A DNA stretch of 56,898 bases from Clostridia bacterium (GCA_022361035.1 JAKSBP010000265.1:1-56898); one strand, 5' to 3'. Positions 19,563 to 29,673 are shown, numbered from the stretch's first letter. Notes: generated by a model from the letters alone, not told the origin. Made by a program: numbers and translations.

Positions 19563-20139
19563 CTGCCTTTTTATATTTAATGAATTTAACTTTCATATTG
19601 TGACATAATATCCTGTTTTTAGGCAGCTCTCATAGTTATTATTCTCCATTCGACAATTAATCCCTTCTAACTTTCTAGTATTTATTCTAAAAAAGAAGAA
19701 AAACATCTAAGAACAAACTATAATTATCTAGAGTAGGGATGAGTCGAATATTTCCTAGGAAAAGTTTTTAAGATATTGCTTCCTATGCCTATTTTAGTAG
19801 GAAATTCTAATATGAAGAGTTTACAGCTCGAATTTCTAATTTTTACTTTATAACAGATATGCTTGTGACTAAACCTATAGCTTATGATATGATTATAGTA
19901 ATCAGCCATTAAAAAAGACCACCAAATAGTACATGGTAGTTTATCTTAATTTGTTTTTAGCACCTACAAAACACTCGCTTGAATACAACATAAATATGTA
20001 AAATGTTCCAATATATTTAGCATTTTAACATATTTCAACAAACAAGTAAATATAAATCATGTAAAATATGTATAAATGTGAAAAAAGTTTTAAATTTGTA
20101 TTTTTTTGTATTGAAATTATATTATTTTTATTTAGTTTT
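19563..20139. other. Intergenic region with no gene seen
   Basis: AT-rich sequence upstream of the GGDEF/EAL gene. A 61-codon minus-strand frame at 19724-19909 lacks a ribosome site and looks spurious. The GGDEF/EAL promoter should lie near 19570-19650, but I cannot assign it. Confidence 0.5.
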
Positions 20140-20308
20140 TTATATTCTTTTATCTCAATAAATCTCCTACTAACCCTTCTCTTTTTCACATACACTTTAA
20201 TGATTTATTGATCTTATGATATATTCTAGTTTTACTTTTCTCCCTCTCCCTTCTTGCCATTACTTCCTTCTAAATTGTAAAATGTCAGCAACCCCGTCCC
20301 TAAGACAT
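20140..20308. repeat. Degenerate RAYT-derived MITE
   Basis: The interior from about 20151 (TATCTCAATAAATCTCCT) resembles the start of the transposase gene read on the minus strand. The right end TGTCAGCAACCCCGTCCC is at 20284-20301, followed by TAAGACA. The left REP end is not recognisable. Confidence 0.75.
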
Positions 20309-20544
20309 GAATATTCTTTAATATCATTGCACTATTTTACATTTTTTTTATTTTTTACATGATACTATCATATATGGCGTGTGGAAGCTACGGGCTTATT
20401 AACATCTTATTCAGATTTTACTTTTCTTTTTTATATTATTACACACCTAAATATATTATTTTAAAATCTACATATATTTATTGCCAACAACGCCCTATCT
20501 TTGACACCCTAAATTAACTAAAGTAAAGGGAGATGGAAATAAAA

Positions 20545-21252
20545 ATGAATTTTATAAAAAGTAATCATTATGACATTAATTTTGTTAAAGAAAATATGAT
20601 GGGACCAAACTCAATGAAAACTATTGAGGAATTATCAGAGTCACTATATCTGGAAAGGGGCATGAGAGTACTTGACTTAGGCTGTGGTAAAGGGTTAACT
20701 TCAATATTTTTAGCAAAAGAATATGGAGTTACTGTTTTTGCTACTGATCTTTGGATTAGTGCAACTGATAATTATAATAGATTTAAAGGGATAGGATTAG
20801 AAGATAAAATAATTCCAATACATGCAGAAGCCCATAATTTACCCTTTGCCCACGAATTTTTTGATGTGGCTGTAAGTATAGATGCCTATCACTATTTCGG
20901 TGCTAAGGAAGGTTATTTATCGGAACATTTAGCTCCACTTATAAAAAAAGGAGGGCAGATTGCAGTTTCAATTCCTGGTATAAAACATGAATTTACAAAT
21001 GGTATCCCAACAGAATTATTACCCTATTGCTCTTATGATATGAATTTTCATTCCTGTAATTGGTGGCGTGATTTATGGGAAAAGTCAGATTTAGTTAGTG
21101 TTCAAGAATGTAAGGAAATGAGATGTTTCAAAGAAGCGTGGCAGGATTGGCTATCTTATGATAAAGATTCCAAGGAAGACGATATTAAAATGCTGGAAGG
21201 AAAAAATGCAGATTATTTTAATTTAGTTTCAATTAAGGCAATTAGATTATAA
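20545..21252 (+). CDS. Class I SAM-dependent methyltransferase
   Basis: The 235-residue protein has motif I VLDLGCGKGLTS, ATDLW after the second strand, HAEAHNLPFAHEFFDVAVSID and the motif YHYFG. The C-terminal part (CNWWRDLWEKSD) recalls methyltransferases fused to or acting on small metabolites. Substrate is unknown. The ATG at 20533 directly abuts the GGGAG site; the in-frame ATG at 20545 has better spacing and is preferred. Confidence 0.85.
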   Translation: MNFIKSNHYDINFVKENMMGPNSMKTIEELSESLYLERGMRVLDLGCGKGLTSIFLAKEYGVTVFATDLWISATDNYNRFKGIGLEDKIIPIHAEAHNLPFAHEFFDVAVSIDAYHYFGAKEGYLSEHLAPLIKKGGQIAVSIPGIKHEFTNGIPTELLPYCSYDMNFHSCNWWRDLWEKSDLVSVQECKEMRCFKEAWQDWLSYDKDSKEDDIKMLEGKNADYFNLVSIKAIRL

Positions 21253-21276
21253 TTAATATAACAGAATATAAAAAGT

Positions 21277-21303
21277 CCAAGGTATTTTACTTAAATACCT
21301 TGG
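21277..21303. terminator. Bidirectional hairpin between convergent genes
   Basis: CCAAGGTATTT pairs with AAATACCTTGG. It lies just after the methyltransferase stop and after the ACP-like remnant on the other strand. Confidence 0.7.
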
Positions 21304-21322
21304 CTCTAAATAAACATCATGA

Positions 21323-21565
21323 TTATAATCTTAAGATTGATTGCATTGCATCATAAAGTGCCTGTGGAAAAACGAATATTTCAGGAGATAGCATAGTATT
21401 GGGAATTTGAACTTGAAAAGCCTCTTCTAAATCTAGCAGTAAATATATAGCTTTAACAGAATCTAAGTCCAATTCATCTAAAGGTGTATCCATTAAAATA
21501 TCCTTGCCACTATTATCATAATCAATATAATTTTCAAGTACCCCTACAACTTTAGTTTTAGTCTC
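21323..21565 (-). pseudogene. Acyl-carrier-protein-like remnant without a start codon
   Basis: The minus-strand frame reads VVGVLENYIDYD and then LDELDLDSVKAIYLLLDLEE, with the DSVKA serine in the position of a phosphopantetheine attachment site, then IPNTMLSPEIF. It has nearly the full length of an acyl carrier protein (about 80 residues). However, a stop codon lies just upstream and no ATG, GTG or TTG precedes the conserved part. The only ATG (21493) starts inside the domain. No ribosome site is visible. It is probably a decayed gene, or uses a rare start. It lies downstream of the UvrA2 gene on the same strand. Confidence 0.55.
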
Positions 21566-21634
21566 TTATGAACTTATTTATAAAATTCTTTCTTTTCTAA
21601 GGTTGTTCAGTTTAACCCTTACTATATATATAGG

Positions 21635-24211
21635 CTATACTATATTCACTGTTTCTATAAGTTGCTTTACTGTCATAGATTGCTTATTATCAAGGACTTG
21701 TTTTATACTACCCTTTGTCACAATCTTACCTCCACCGTTACCCCCTTCTGGCCCAAAATCAATAATCCAATCTACTCTTCCTATTACATCCAGATTATGT
21801 TCTATCACAACTACTGTATTTCCTGCATCAACTAAGCGTTCTAATAATGAAGTTAATTTTAACACATCCTGGGGATGTAATCCAGTTGTAGGTTCATCAA
21901 GCAAGTACAAGGTATGTCCTTTTCCTCGTTTTCCTAACTCCTTCGCTAGCTTTAATCGCTGTGCTTCACCACCGGACAGTGTATTAGCTGGTTGTCCCAG
22001 TTTTAAATATCCAAGACCAACTTCCTCTAGCAATAACAGCTTATCATAAATAATCTTCTCATCCTTAAACAAATCAATTGCTTCATCAATTGTCATATTT
22101 AAAACATCTGCTATACTTTTGTCCTTGTATTTAACAGCAAGAACCTCTCTCCTAAATCTCTTACCATGACATACAGGACATCTTACTTGAACTTCCGGTA
22201 GAAAATTCATATTTATAGTTAAAATTCCAGCACCTTGGCACTTTTCACATCGTCCTCCTTTTACATTGAATGAAAAATGCTTTGCTTTTAACTTCCTTTT
22301 TTTAGCTTCCGCTGATTTAGCGTAAATTTCTCGTATAGGTGTGAACACATCAGTATAAGTCGCTGAATTGGATCGAGCCGTCCTTCCAATAGGTATTTGA
22401 TCAATTGTAATAATCTTATCAACATGCTCTAACCCTTCAATTCGGTCATGTTTACCAACTACTTCATTCTTCTGATTGAAATAATTACGTGCCGCTGGTC
22501 CTAGAGTACTAAGTAAGAGCGTTGATTTCCCAGAGCCTGAAACACCTGTCAAAGCAACAAACATACCTAATGGTATATCAACATCTATATTTTTTAAATT
22601 GTTTTCCCTTGCTCCCTTAATTGAGATTAGTCTACCATTACCTTTCCTTTTACTTTCTTCTATGGTAATTTTAGTTTCCGATAGATATTTTCCAGTAATA
22701 GATTTTTCACATTTAGCTACTTCACTAGGAGTTCCAAATGCTACTACTTCGCCACCATTTTCGCCTGCACCGGGTCCAATATCAATCACATGGTCACAAG
22801 CCTTTACTAATTCCATATCGTGCTCTATTACAAGGATTGTATTTCCTGAATCCCTCAGCTGTTTTAAAACTTTAATAAGCCTCTCAGTATCACGGGCATG
22901 TAACCCTGTAGTTGGCTCATCTAATACATATAATACTCCAGTAAGACCTGACCCCAAAAGCAAAGCTAGTCTAAGCCTCTGTGCTTCTCCTGCCGATAGG
23001 GTAGGTGCAGACCTATCTAAAGTAAGATAGCCAACTCCAACATCTATCAAACGCTTAAGTCTCTCAGAAACATCCTCAACTATCGGCTTAACTATTTTCA
23101 TTCCCTCATCTGTTACGGAATCCTTTAACCCAATAATCCATTCTCTTAATCTATCAAGAGACATTTTCGAAGCTTCAATAATAGTAGTATCATCAACTAT
23201 AACCTCTTGAATTTCTTTACGTAATTTATTACCTTCACAATCTGGACAAACCTGTTGTATAAGATATTTTTCTATTTTTTCTCGATATTTTGGGTCATTA
23301 GCTCCCTCAGAGTATCTTCTTAATATATTTGTAACTACCCCTTCAAATGCACCTTTAGTCACCGTTGAAGGCGGCTTTACATTTGGGAAATGTTTCATAA
23401 AACGAGGACTATGGGCACCATAAAGTAGAAAATCCATCTCAACCTGTCCTAGTTCTTTAACTGGCACCGTTACATCTAAAGTAAATCCGTAATGTTTACT
23501 TGCATTGTCAAAAACTTGCTTATTTCTTTTTACATAATGAACGTCCCAGCCTGTAATTGCATATTCTTCAATGCTTTTTTCTGCATCAATTAACATGCTT
23601 ATATCTGCATCGTTTATAATTCCCAATCCAGTACATGTAGGACATGCTCCTTGAGGTTTATTAAATGAAAAACTAGACATTGTAAGCTCTGGCACTTGAT
23701 TTGCACAATTGGGGCAAGAAACAGTATTTACAAAATCCATGTTATCATCGCTAGATTTATTGTTTTTAGTATCGCCCTCATCTATATCCTCTGTATCCCT
23801 ATCCCATATTTCAACTGAATCATTCTCAAACTCTAGTTCTATTATTTTTCCACACTTTGGACAATCTCTTTTACCTAATTTAGAGAATAATACTCTAAGA
23901 TATGTATATATTTCAGTTACGGTTCCAACAGTGGAACGTGGATTTCTATTAGTTAGATGCTGGTCTATGCTAATAGAAGGTGATAAACCAGTTATTGTAT
24001 CTACTTTAGGTTTACTTATAAAATCTGTACCTAAACCTAGCGATTCCATATACTGTCTTTGACATTCTTTTTGTAATGTATCAAAAGCAATAGTTGATTT
24101 TCCTGAACCTGATAATCCTGTAAGGACAACAAGCTTATTTTTTGGAATCTCAAGAGATATATTTTTCAAATTATTCTCTCGTGCCCCTTTAATTGTAATA
24201 TAATCATACAT
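21635..24211 (-). CDS. UvrA2-type ABC ATPase (excinuclease subunit A paralogue)
   Basis: The 858-residue protein has two ABC modules: Walker A motifs GLSGSGKST (about 32-40) and GVSGSGKST, signatures [12 protein letters not shown] and [12 protein letters not shown], and two Walker B regions LDEPTTGLH. Two zinc modules are CPKC..CPNC and CEKC..CPVC. It is about 80 residues shorter than housekeeping UvrA (about 940), as expected for UvrA2/DrrC-type proteins, which lack the UvrB-binding insert. Such paralogues are tied to DNA repair or resistance to DNA-binding antibiotics. Which applies here is unknown. GAGGTGA precedes the ATG. Confidence 0.9.
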   Translation of the reverse strand: MYDYITIKGARENNLKNISLEIPKNKLVVLTGLSGSGKSTIAFDTLQKECQRQYMESLGLGTDFISKPKVDTITGLSPSISIDQHLTNRNPRSTVGTVTEIYTYLRVLFSKLGKRDCPKCGKIIELEFENDSVEIWDRDTEDIDEGDTKNNKSSDDNMDFVNTVSCPNCANQVPELTMSSFSFNKPQGACPTCTGLGIINDADISMLIDAEKSIEEYAITGWDVHYVKRNKQVFDNASKHYGFTLDVTVPVKELGQVEMDFLLYGAHSPRFMKHFPNVKPPSTVTKGAFEGVVTNILRRYSEGANDPKYREKIEKYLIQQVCPDCEGNKLRKEIQEVIVDDTTIIEASKMSLDRLREWIIGLKDSVTDEGMKIVKPIVEDVSERLKRLIDVGVGYLTLDRSAPTLSAGEAQRLRLALLLGSGLTGVLYVLDEPTTGLHARDTERLIKVLKQLRDSGNTILVIEHDMELVKACDHVIDIGPGAGENGGEVVAFGTPSEVAKCEKSITGKYLSETKITIEESKRKGNGRLISIKGARENNLKNIDVDIPLGMFVALTGVSGSGKSTLLLSTLGPAARNYFNQKNEVVGKHDRIEGLEHVDKIITIDQIPIGRTARSNSATYTDVFTPIREIYAKSAEAKKRKLKAKHFSFNVKGGRCEKCQGAGILTINMNFLPEVQVRCPVCHGKRFRREVLAVKYKDKSIADVLNMTIDEAIDLFKDEKIIYDKLLLLEEVGLGYLKLGQPANTLSGGEAQRLKLAKELGKRGKGHTLYLLDEPTTGLHPQDVLKLTSLLERLVDAGNTVVVIEHNLDVIGRVDWIIDFGPEGGNGGGKIVTKGSIKQVLDNKQSMTVKQLIETVNIV

Positions 24212-24356
24212 GCTTCATCACCTCTTATTACTATGTTATTATATCTATCCAAAGTGGTTTATTTTTATATTTTTCTCTTTCATAAACAACTGGATAGTAA
24301 CTACATTTGCTTCAATAAAAGCAATTAAATTATAATTTATAAAATAGTATATAAAA

Positions 24357-25213
24357 GGTGTCAAGAGTAGGTTATTGACACCTTTTATGCCTTTAAAACA
24401 ACTCCTCTATTAATACCTGTAAGTCTTTCAATTTGCCTGATAGATAAGTTATGTTTTTCCTTTAATTCTCTTAAATACATATCCCTTTTAGTTTTTTCAA
24501 AGTTTTTTAAATCAGATATATCCTTTACTTTACACACTTTTTTGATTATATCGCTTGCTTCTTCATCGGTTATTCGCCTCTTTTTCTCCATATCTAAGCA
24601 CCTATCATTATTCGGCTCATTACTATACTCGATAAATCTTTTTATTGCCTTAGCTTTATCATTATCCAATATATTAAGGGCAAAGCTCACATCAACGAAT
24701 TTCCTTTTATTTATATATTTATCATAACTGCTCCACTGATATTGACCTAAATCCTTTACTAATTCACCTTTAAGTGGATTTTGATGAATATATCGTAGAA
24801 CCGTTAGAAAATATGAATCATCCTCTACTGGCTCACTTTTAAATCTGTCTTGAAACAGATTTCCTATTCTACGATATTTCCTATTGTACCAATATACGTA
24901 GCTTCCGCATATCCTACGCATTACTTGCTCTAAGGGCTCTTTAACTACCTTTAATAGTAGATGTACATGATTTCCCATTAAACAATATCCATAAATCTCA
25001 TATCCACTTACTTCCCTATACTTTTCTATTGTCTCAATAAATCTTCTATAGTCCTTCTCTTCTTCAAATATATTTTGATGATTTATTCCCCTTATCATTA
25101 TATGATATATCCCAGTGCTGCTTTTCTTTCTAGCTTTTCTTGGCATTATTATACCTCCTTTATACTATATTATCTTAAAAATTATATGCTGTCAACGACC
25201 CCGTCCCTTTGGC
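24357..25213 (-). mobile_element. Intact RAYT element (REP-associated Y1 transposase with flanking REP ends)
   Basis: The transposase gene is bounded on the left by GGTGTC...GACACC (24357-24382), a short hairpin containing GTAGGTTATT. On the right is TGTCAACGACCCCGTCCC (25190-25207) followed by TTTGGCACG. It is the probable parent of the short elements in this island, which keep its left ~28 bases and its right ~180 bases. Confidence 0.85.
24385..25146 (-). CDS. REP-associated tyrosine transposase (Y1_Tnp, RAYT)
   Basis: The 253-residue protein begins with GIYHIMIRGINHQNIF and carries the HUH metal site GNHVHLLLK (His60, His62). YNRKYRRIGNLFQDRFKSEP follows, then a helix with candidate catalytic tyrosines (SYFLTVLRYIHQNPLKG, Tyr112 or Tyr119). 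The C-terminus has a helix-turn-helix-like end (LSIRQIERLTGINRGVVLK). RAYTs are single-strand transposases domesticated to mobilise REP hairpins. AAGGAGG precedes the ATG. The frame is intact with no missing motif. Confidence 0.93.
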   Translation of the reverse strand: MPRKARKKSSTGIYHIMIRGINHQNIFEEEKDYRRFIETIEKYREVSGYEIYGYCLMGNHVHLLLKVVKEPLEQVMRRICGSYVYWYNRKYRRIGNLFQDRFKSEPVEDDSYFLTVLRYIHQNPLKGELVKDLGQYQWSSYDKYINKRKFVDVSFALNILDNDKAKAIKRFIEYSNEPNNDRCLDMEKKRRITDEEASDIIKKVCKVKDISDLKNFEKTKRDMYLRELKEKHNLSIRQIERLTGINRGVVLKA

Positions 25214-25246
25214 ACGGAAAAATTTCGCTCTATAAAATTATTAAAT

Positions 25247-25834
25247 TTAATTTCCTAGGAACTCTATGAAAAGTATTTTATTATTTGTTTTATTGATAAT
25301 ATAATGCTGGCTCTTTATTCCCTCACTAAATGTCATATGATCTTCTGTTATAGATTTTTCAGTGTAATTAAAATCATATAAAACATGTACTATTTTATTT
25401 ATATCAAGGTTTATATTCTGAATATCTAAGTTTCCTAATCTATTAGAGTCATGTCCATCTTCCTTCAAATCATCAAGAGTTTCATAAGTATTAATTGCAT
25501 GAATGACAATATTTTTTGCTCCATATCCCTCTGTATACTGCTTTTTTAAATTATTAATTGTAATGCTATCATATGGGCTCAACAATAATTCATCAAATAC
25601 ATCTTCAAAATCTCCAGAAATTTTTGATGAAATATATTTTATTACATTATACTCATAAATGTTATCTGGTGAATCTTCAATTACTAATTCTCTATCCTCG
25701 TTACTATAAATATAGTCCTTAGATATTTCCTTAATACTTGGAAAATTATTGCTTTTAATATAGGTATTAAGAAAATATATTAAGATTAAGAGAAAACAAC
25801 CTATAGTAAATATCCAAAGACTTTTATTTTTCAT
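25247..25834 (-). CDS. Hypothetical protein with N-terminal membrane anchor
   Basis: I do not recognise this 195-residue protein. Residues ~5-23 form one hydrophobic segment (IFTIGCFLLILIYFL); the rest is polar and acidic, so it is probably anchored with its domain outside. The ATG at 25834 follows GGAAGG; a longer frame from 25855 has no ribosome site. It follows the RAYT element directly and shares its strand. Confidence 0.7.
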   Translation of the reverse strand: MKNKSLWIFTIGCFLLILIYFLNTYIKSNNFPSIKEISKDYIYSNEDRELVIEDSPDNIYEYNVIKYISSKISGDFEDVFDELLLSPYDSITINNLKKQYTEGYGAKNIVIHAINTYETLDDLKEDGHDSNRLGNLDIQNINLDINKIVHVLYDFNYTEKSITEDHMTFSEGIKSQHYIINKTNNKILFIEFLGN

Positions 25835-25947
25835 ATTCCTTCCCCTATCATTCACTGCTTTAGTATTCTCTGAAAATGATGGTCTTTAAAGACACCTATT
25901 TATTTGTTTATTCTCTAGTAAAACAACCTGCCTCACATACTATCCAC

Positions 25948-26439
25948 CTATGATTTTAGATGTATTATTAATTCTTCAATGGATGCTATACTGGCAACTA
26001 TGCATATGCAGTATCCCAAGATTCTCATATTTATAAATAAATATAACAATGGAACACAGAATAAAAGAAATCCTGTTATTTTATTGAAAAACGTATGTAG
26101 AACAATGAGCCTATGATATTTATATTTCACTATCCCCAAAGAGACCATCCGTATGACAGCAATTACTGCTGCCCATACTAATACTTCAACTGGAATCCAT
26201 ATTTTAGGTAATAAAACAACAAACATCACACTCAGCAAAACAAAATCGGCAAAACTATCAAGTGCTGTTCCTATCTTACTTATTGAATCTGTTTTTCTAG
26301 CAATATAACCATCAACAATATCACTCAATCCACATACCATATATATCAACCAAAAAATAGTGGTGAAAGGTTCGATTAAGAGCAAGATTAGAGATAGTAA
26401 TATCCTTGTTACTGATATAATATTTGGTATGCTTTTCAT
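25948..26439 (-). CDS. CDP-alcohol phosphatidyltransferase
   Basis: The 163-residue membrane protein has the complete signature DIVDGYIARK...G...LDSFAD (D-x2-DG-x2-AR-x8-G-x3-D-x3-D), which binds the CDP-alcohol and metal ions. Hydrophobic helices flank it on both sides. It makes a phospholipid head group such as phosphatidylglycerophosphate or a related lipid. The acceptor cannot be told. It is shorter than typical PgsA (about 180) and may be an accessory paralogue. GAGG precedes the ATG. Confidence 0.88.
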   Translation of the reverse strand: MKSIPNIISVTRILLSLILLLIEPFTTIFWLIYMVCGLSDIVDGYIARKTDSISKIGTALDSFADFVLLSVMFVVLLPKIWIPVEVLVWAAVIAVIRMVSLGIVKYKYHRLIVLHTFFNKITGFLLFCVPLLYLFINMRILGYCICIVASIASIEELIIHLKS

Positions 26440-26482
26440 GAATTACCTCACAAACTCGTATGATTATAGGTCGATTATATCA

Positions 26483-26675
26483 GACGGTCTTATTGATACC
26501 CTTTATCTCAATAAACCTCTTAATAGTCCTTTTCTTTTTCAGATATACCCTACCAATTTATTTCCATTATCATTATATCATATATTCAAATACTGCTTTT
26601 TTTAGTATTATTACAGCTCATACATTATATTATCTTAAAAATTATATCTTGTCAACAACCCCGTCCCCAAGACAC
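26483..26675. repeat. RAYT-derived MITE
   Basis: The left end is degenerate (GACGGTCTTATTGATACC). The interior resembles the transposase 5' region. The right end TGTCAACAACCCCGTCCC is at 26650-26667, followed by CAAGACAC. Confidence 0.85.
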
Positions 26676-26768
26676 TCGCATGTTGATAATTGTGTAACAA
26701 TAAAAGAATTTAATTGCTTAGTGATGGGAAAGATAATCATAAATAGAAATATTACTATAGTCGTTATA

Positions 26769-26868
26769 GGGGACGGGGTTGTTGACATCCTTTATTCCCA
26801 TAGACCTCCTGTAATTTTTCTTCCTCGTTTTTCTTGGTATTATTTCACCCTTATATTATTTTAAAATT
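26769..26868. repeat. RAYT-derived element, left end and interior only
   Basis: GGGACGGGGTTGTTGACA is perfect at 26770-26787. The interior continues through TTTTTCTTGGTATTATT, but no right end is present before the gene at 26894. Confidence 0.8.
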
Positions 26869-26893
26869 AGTTATATGGAGGTGATTATATTAG

Positions 26894-27427
26894 GTGAAAA
26901 AAAGAACTAACATAATTTTAATAGTAATTTTGACTATATCAATAGTTTCAAATGCTTGGTTAATATCAAGATTATATTTTACTTCATATAGCAATGTTCT
27001 GATAATAGGAAAACACATGGAGCTAGATTTATCAAGATTACTAAATATAATTCGCAATGAAGAAAATTGGCAAGATAATCCGTATTTTTCACAAAAATTT
27101 GGTAGCTACTTATTGAATTCTATAGATACAGTATTACTTCTAAATAGTATCGCTGACAAACAGCCGAATATTTCAAAAACATATAAAGACAGTATAAATA
27201 ATTTTTATGACTATTTCAACGAGAGTTATCACGAATTTGCAATACGTTTATCAAAAACACAAGAGACTATTTCAGAAGAGGATAAAATAATAATTGATAA
27301 ACTATATCGAAAGCTGGATTGGGCAGGGTATTTTCTACCACAAGGCATTTTATCTGGAAGATCTAATAATTTAGATGAGTTAGTTGCCAAGATGAATAAA
27401 TTTATACATGCTGAAGAACTAAAATAG
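26894..27427 (+). CDS. Hypothetical protein with N-terminal membrane anchor
   Basis: This 177-residue protein is not recognised. Residues 6-27 form a hydrophobic anchor (IILIVILTISIVSNAWLIS); the rest is helical and polar, with LLNSIADKQP and YRKLDWAGYFLPQG. The start is GTG, with GGAGG about 12 bases upstream; an in-frame stop directly precedes the GTG. A RAYT-derived element ends about 25 bases upstream, so the promoter is probably within or beside it. Confidence 0.7.
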   Translation: MKKRTNIILIVILTISIVSNAWLISRLYFTSYSNVLIIGKHMELDLSRLLNIIRNEENWQDNPYFSQKFGSYLLNSIDTVLLLNSIADKQPNISKTYKDSINNFYDYFNESYHEFAIRLSKTQETISEEDKIIIDKLYRKLDWAGYFLPQGILSGRSNNLDELVAKMNKFIHAEELK

Positions 27428-27464
27428 TTATATTACATTATAATATTAATATGCTAAAAAAGAT

Positions 27465-27508
27465 ACGGTGGACTGTTCCTGTCTAGCTAGGCAGGAACAG
27501 TCCACCGT
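27465..27508. terminator. Long hairpin terminator overlapping the end of the acetyltransferase gene
   Basis: ACGGTGGACTGTTCCTG pairs perfectly over 17 bases with CAGGAACAGTCCACCGT. A run of A on the left gives a U tract for the minus strand. It sits between convergent genes. Confidence 0.88.
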
Positions 27509-28055
27509 TTAGAAATAAAATCATATAGTATTCGTCAGCATAAGTTCCATCACTATATTTCAGTGCGTGTTTCTTAGTACCATATACTTCAAAACCTAAA
27601 TTTTTGTACATTGAAATAGCCCTACTATTTTGAGTAACAACTTCAAGTTCAAGTTGTTCAACACTCTTTTCTTTGCACCACTTAATACATTCATTTATCA
27701 TAGTTTTACCAATACCCCTGTTCCAATATTTCTTTCTAACAGAAATACCCATAGTAGCTCTATGAAGATACCTTTTATTATTTACAACTATCCCAACTGA
27801 GCAATTGGCTACGATTCTACCGTTTATTTCCCCAATTAGCAATTGTTTATTATCATCTTCCATCATACCTCTAATAAATTCTCTTTCTTGTTCCAATGTG
27901 AAATTAAATTCACCAGGCTCACGTGCTAAGAATTTTGTTTCACTATCAACTGTCCGCAGTAAATCAATTAAACCCTGCGCATCACCTTCTTCTGCAGTAC
28001 GTATAATAAGTTTCTGACCATCTTTTAAAATATTCTCATTATTATAAAGCTTCAT
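27483..28055 (-). CDS. GNAT-family N-acetyltransferase
   Basis: The 190-residue protein has the GNAT core: LIIRTAEEGDAQGLIDLL, then MGISVRKKYWNRGIGKTMINECIKW, with the acetyl-CoA loop RGIGKT, and NSRAISMYKNLGFEVYG. It resembles small-molecule or ribosomal-protein acetyltransferases; substrate unknown. The ATG at 28055 has GGGAGG 6 bases upstream, better than the in-frame ATG at 28088. The last eight codons (NGGLFLPS and stop) fall inside the terminator hairpin arm. Confidence 0.88.
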   Translation of the reverse strand: MKLYNNENILKDGQKLIIRTAEEGDAQGLIDLLRTVDSETKFLAREPGEFNFTLEQEREFIRGMMEDDNKQLLIGEINGRIVANCSVGIVVNNKRYLHRATMGISVRKKYWNRGIGKTMINECIKWCKEKSVEQLELEVVTQNSRAISMYKNLGFEVYGTKKHALKYSDGTYADEYYMILFLNGGLFLPS

Positions 28056-28352
28056 AGAATCCTCCCTATTTAAATTATCTTTTGACAAAATGTCAATTGA
28101 AAATAAACGTACTTACTAACAGATTATTTCGTATAATTAGTACATTTGCGAACTAAGGCTTACAAAGCCCTATGCATAGTAAACATTCTTTTTATATTTT
28201 ATATTGTACCATGTTTTGGTAATGTTTTACTGACTAATATAACCCACAACAGGAGAAAAGTTCTGTCTCTTTTTACATCTCAATACAACCTAACTTCTTA
28301 GAGCAATGGTTACGTTGTATATATATAAAGTATGAAGGACCATCCTTTGTAT

Positions 28353-28378
28353 TGTCAACAACCCCGTTCCTTTTACAC
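28353..28378. repeat. Isolated REP right end
   Basis: TGTCAACAACCCCGTTCC followed by TTTTACAC. No transposase-like interior is recognisable upstream in 28080-28350, which holds no other feature. Confidence 0.75.
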
Positions 28379-28536
28379 TTTGAAGTTTAATTCTATTTAA
28401 TGTAAAATATAATTGATAAACAATCTATTTAATACTGTACTACGAAGTTAAAAGATTTTTAAAAAAGAAAAGTAATATTTGTATAATGAATTTTAGGGAT
28501 AAAAAAAATGAAACAATATTAAGTGGAGGAGTGTTA

Positions 28537-28983
28537 ATGAAAAAAGCTATAGGTATTATCTTTGGATTGACCATTGTTCTTCTTTTAGCAACAAATTCGA
28601 TGTATGTAGAATGGGAAGAAATATATATTATGATTGGCTCTTTATCTGCTATTTCAATTGTTTACAACTTGCTTTCAAAAGAAAAGCCTTCATATGGTCA
28701 TATTTTAGGGAGTCCCATTCTCATTGGATTTTTCCTTTCTTTAGCATTTTCTTTGCTAGACTTAGTTTTAGACCATTACAAAGTTATAAAAGGAGTGCCA
28801 GATGGAAGGTTTTTAACACTAGGCGAAACGATATCAGAGTTTTCAGATGATTTATTTATTGTAGCACTCATAGTTATGTGTTCAGTAACTTTAATTTCAT
28901 ATATTGTTACAGTAATATACTCAAAATTATTCAGAAAAAAAGTACAAAAACTATTTAATAGCAGGAATCTTTATAAAATGTAA
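28537..28983 (+). CDS. Hypothetical four-helix membrane protein
   Basis: The 148-residue protein has about four membrane segments and a basic C-terminus (SKLFRKKVQKLFNSRN). I do not recognise the family. The ATG at 28537 has GGAGG at good distance; a longer frame at 28486 does not. Its last ~25 codons and downstream region are duplicated in decayed form at 36141-36370. Confidence 0.7.
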   Translation: MKKAIGIIFGLTIVLLLATNSMYVEWEEIYIMIGSLSAISIVYNLLSKEKPSYGHILGSPILIGFFLSLAFSLLDLVLDHYKVIKGVPDGRFLTLGETISEFSDDLFIVALIVMCSVTLISYIVTVIYSKLFRKKVQKLFNSRNLYKM

Positions 28984-28987
28984 CATA

Positions 28988-29013
28988 AAGGAACCTTCAT
29001 ATTAAGGTTCCTT
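28988..29013 (+). terminator. Hairpin after the four-helix membrane protein
   Basis: AAGGAACCTT pairs with AAGGTTCCTT across a 6-base loop. Only a short T run follows. Confidence 0.65.
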
Positions 29014-29103
29014 ATCAACAATAATTTAAAACACAGACAAATTTTAAAATACTCTGGGTCATAATAACTGGTTTTACAGTTGGTTTAAAAATCATCTGCT
29101 CGT

Positions 29104-29128
29104 TGTCAACAACCCCGTCCCTTAGACA
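29104..29128. repeat. Isolated REP right end
   Basis: TGTCAACAACCCCGTCCC followed by TTAGACA, a short TGTC...GACA hairpin. No MITE interior lies upstream. Confidence 0.8.
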
Positions 29129-29137
29129 TGTAATGAT

Positions 29138-29350
29138 TTAAAAAAATGCAGATGCAATTAAAACTATAACATATCCAATTATTATACCTGTAATAATTAT
29201 GACTGCTTGAATAACTGTCAAACTTGGATTATCATGATATCTTTCTAGCACTAATGGCAACTTTAAATCTTTATACTTATTTAAATAAAATCTTGCAATA
29301 TAATAAAATATGAAAGCTATCGCTACCACTATCAAAGGTACGTAGTTCAT
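29138..29350 (-). CDS. Small membrane protein, hypothetical
   Basis: The 70-residue protein has two hydrophobic segments (residues ~3-20 and ~46-68) joined by a basic loop. An AAGGAG site 9 bases before the ATG at 29350 decides this start over the ATG at 29359. Function unknown. Confidence 0.65.
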   Translation of the reverse strand: MNYVPLIVVAIAFIFYYIARFYLNKYKDLKLPLVLERYHDNPSLTVIQAVIIITGIIIGYVIVLIASAFF

Positions 29351-29483
29351 AATTATCACTCCTTTTAACTTATTTTATTAAATTACACTGTATTGCCACA
29401 CTTTTAAATTTTAATATTTACTACAAATAAGATTTAATTAAATTAATATTATTACAAAGTTATAAATATGTCCAGACGTAATT

Positions 29484-29673
29484 AGGGGAAGGGGTTACTT
29501 ACACACCCTTTTATATCAAAACCTCCTATATCCTTTCTCTTCTTCAAGTATACTCTGACAATTTATTACCTTTATCATTATATGGTATATTCTAGTGCTG
29601 CTTTTCTTGGCATTATTACGCTCCCTATATTATATTTATCTTAAAAAACATATGTTGCCAACAACCCCGTCAC
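29484..29673. repeat. RAYT-derived MITE upstream of paralogue copy 1
   Basis: Left end GGGGAAGGGGTTACTTACAC; interior as in the transposase 5' region; right end TTGCCAACAACCCCGTCAC. This variant right end and the ~150 bases after it recur at 32918-33267 and 35088-35421. Confidence 0.85.

Noticed and set aside
19724..19909. Minus-strand frame of 61 codons.
   Set aside because: No ribosome site and no recognisable pattern.
26460..26864. Plus-strand open frame of 134 codons.
   Set aside because: It lies across two RAYT-derived elements and has no ribosome site; the same reading appears by chance in other copies.
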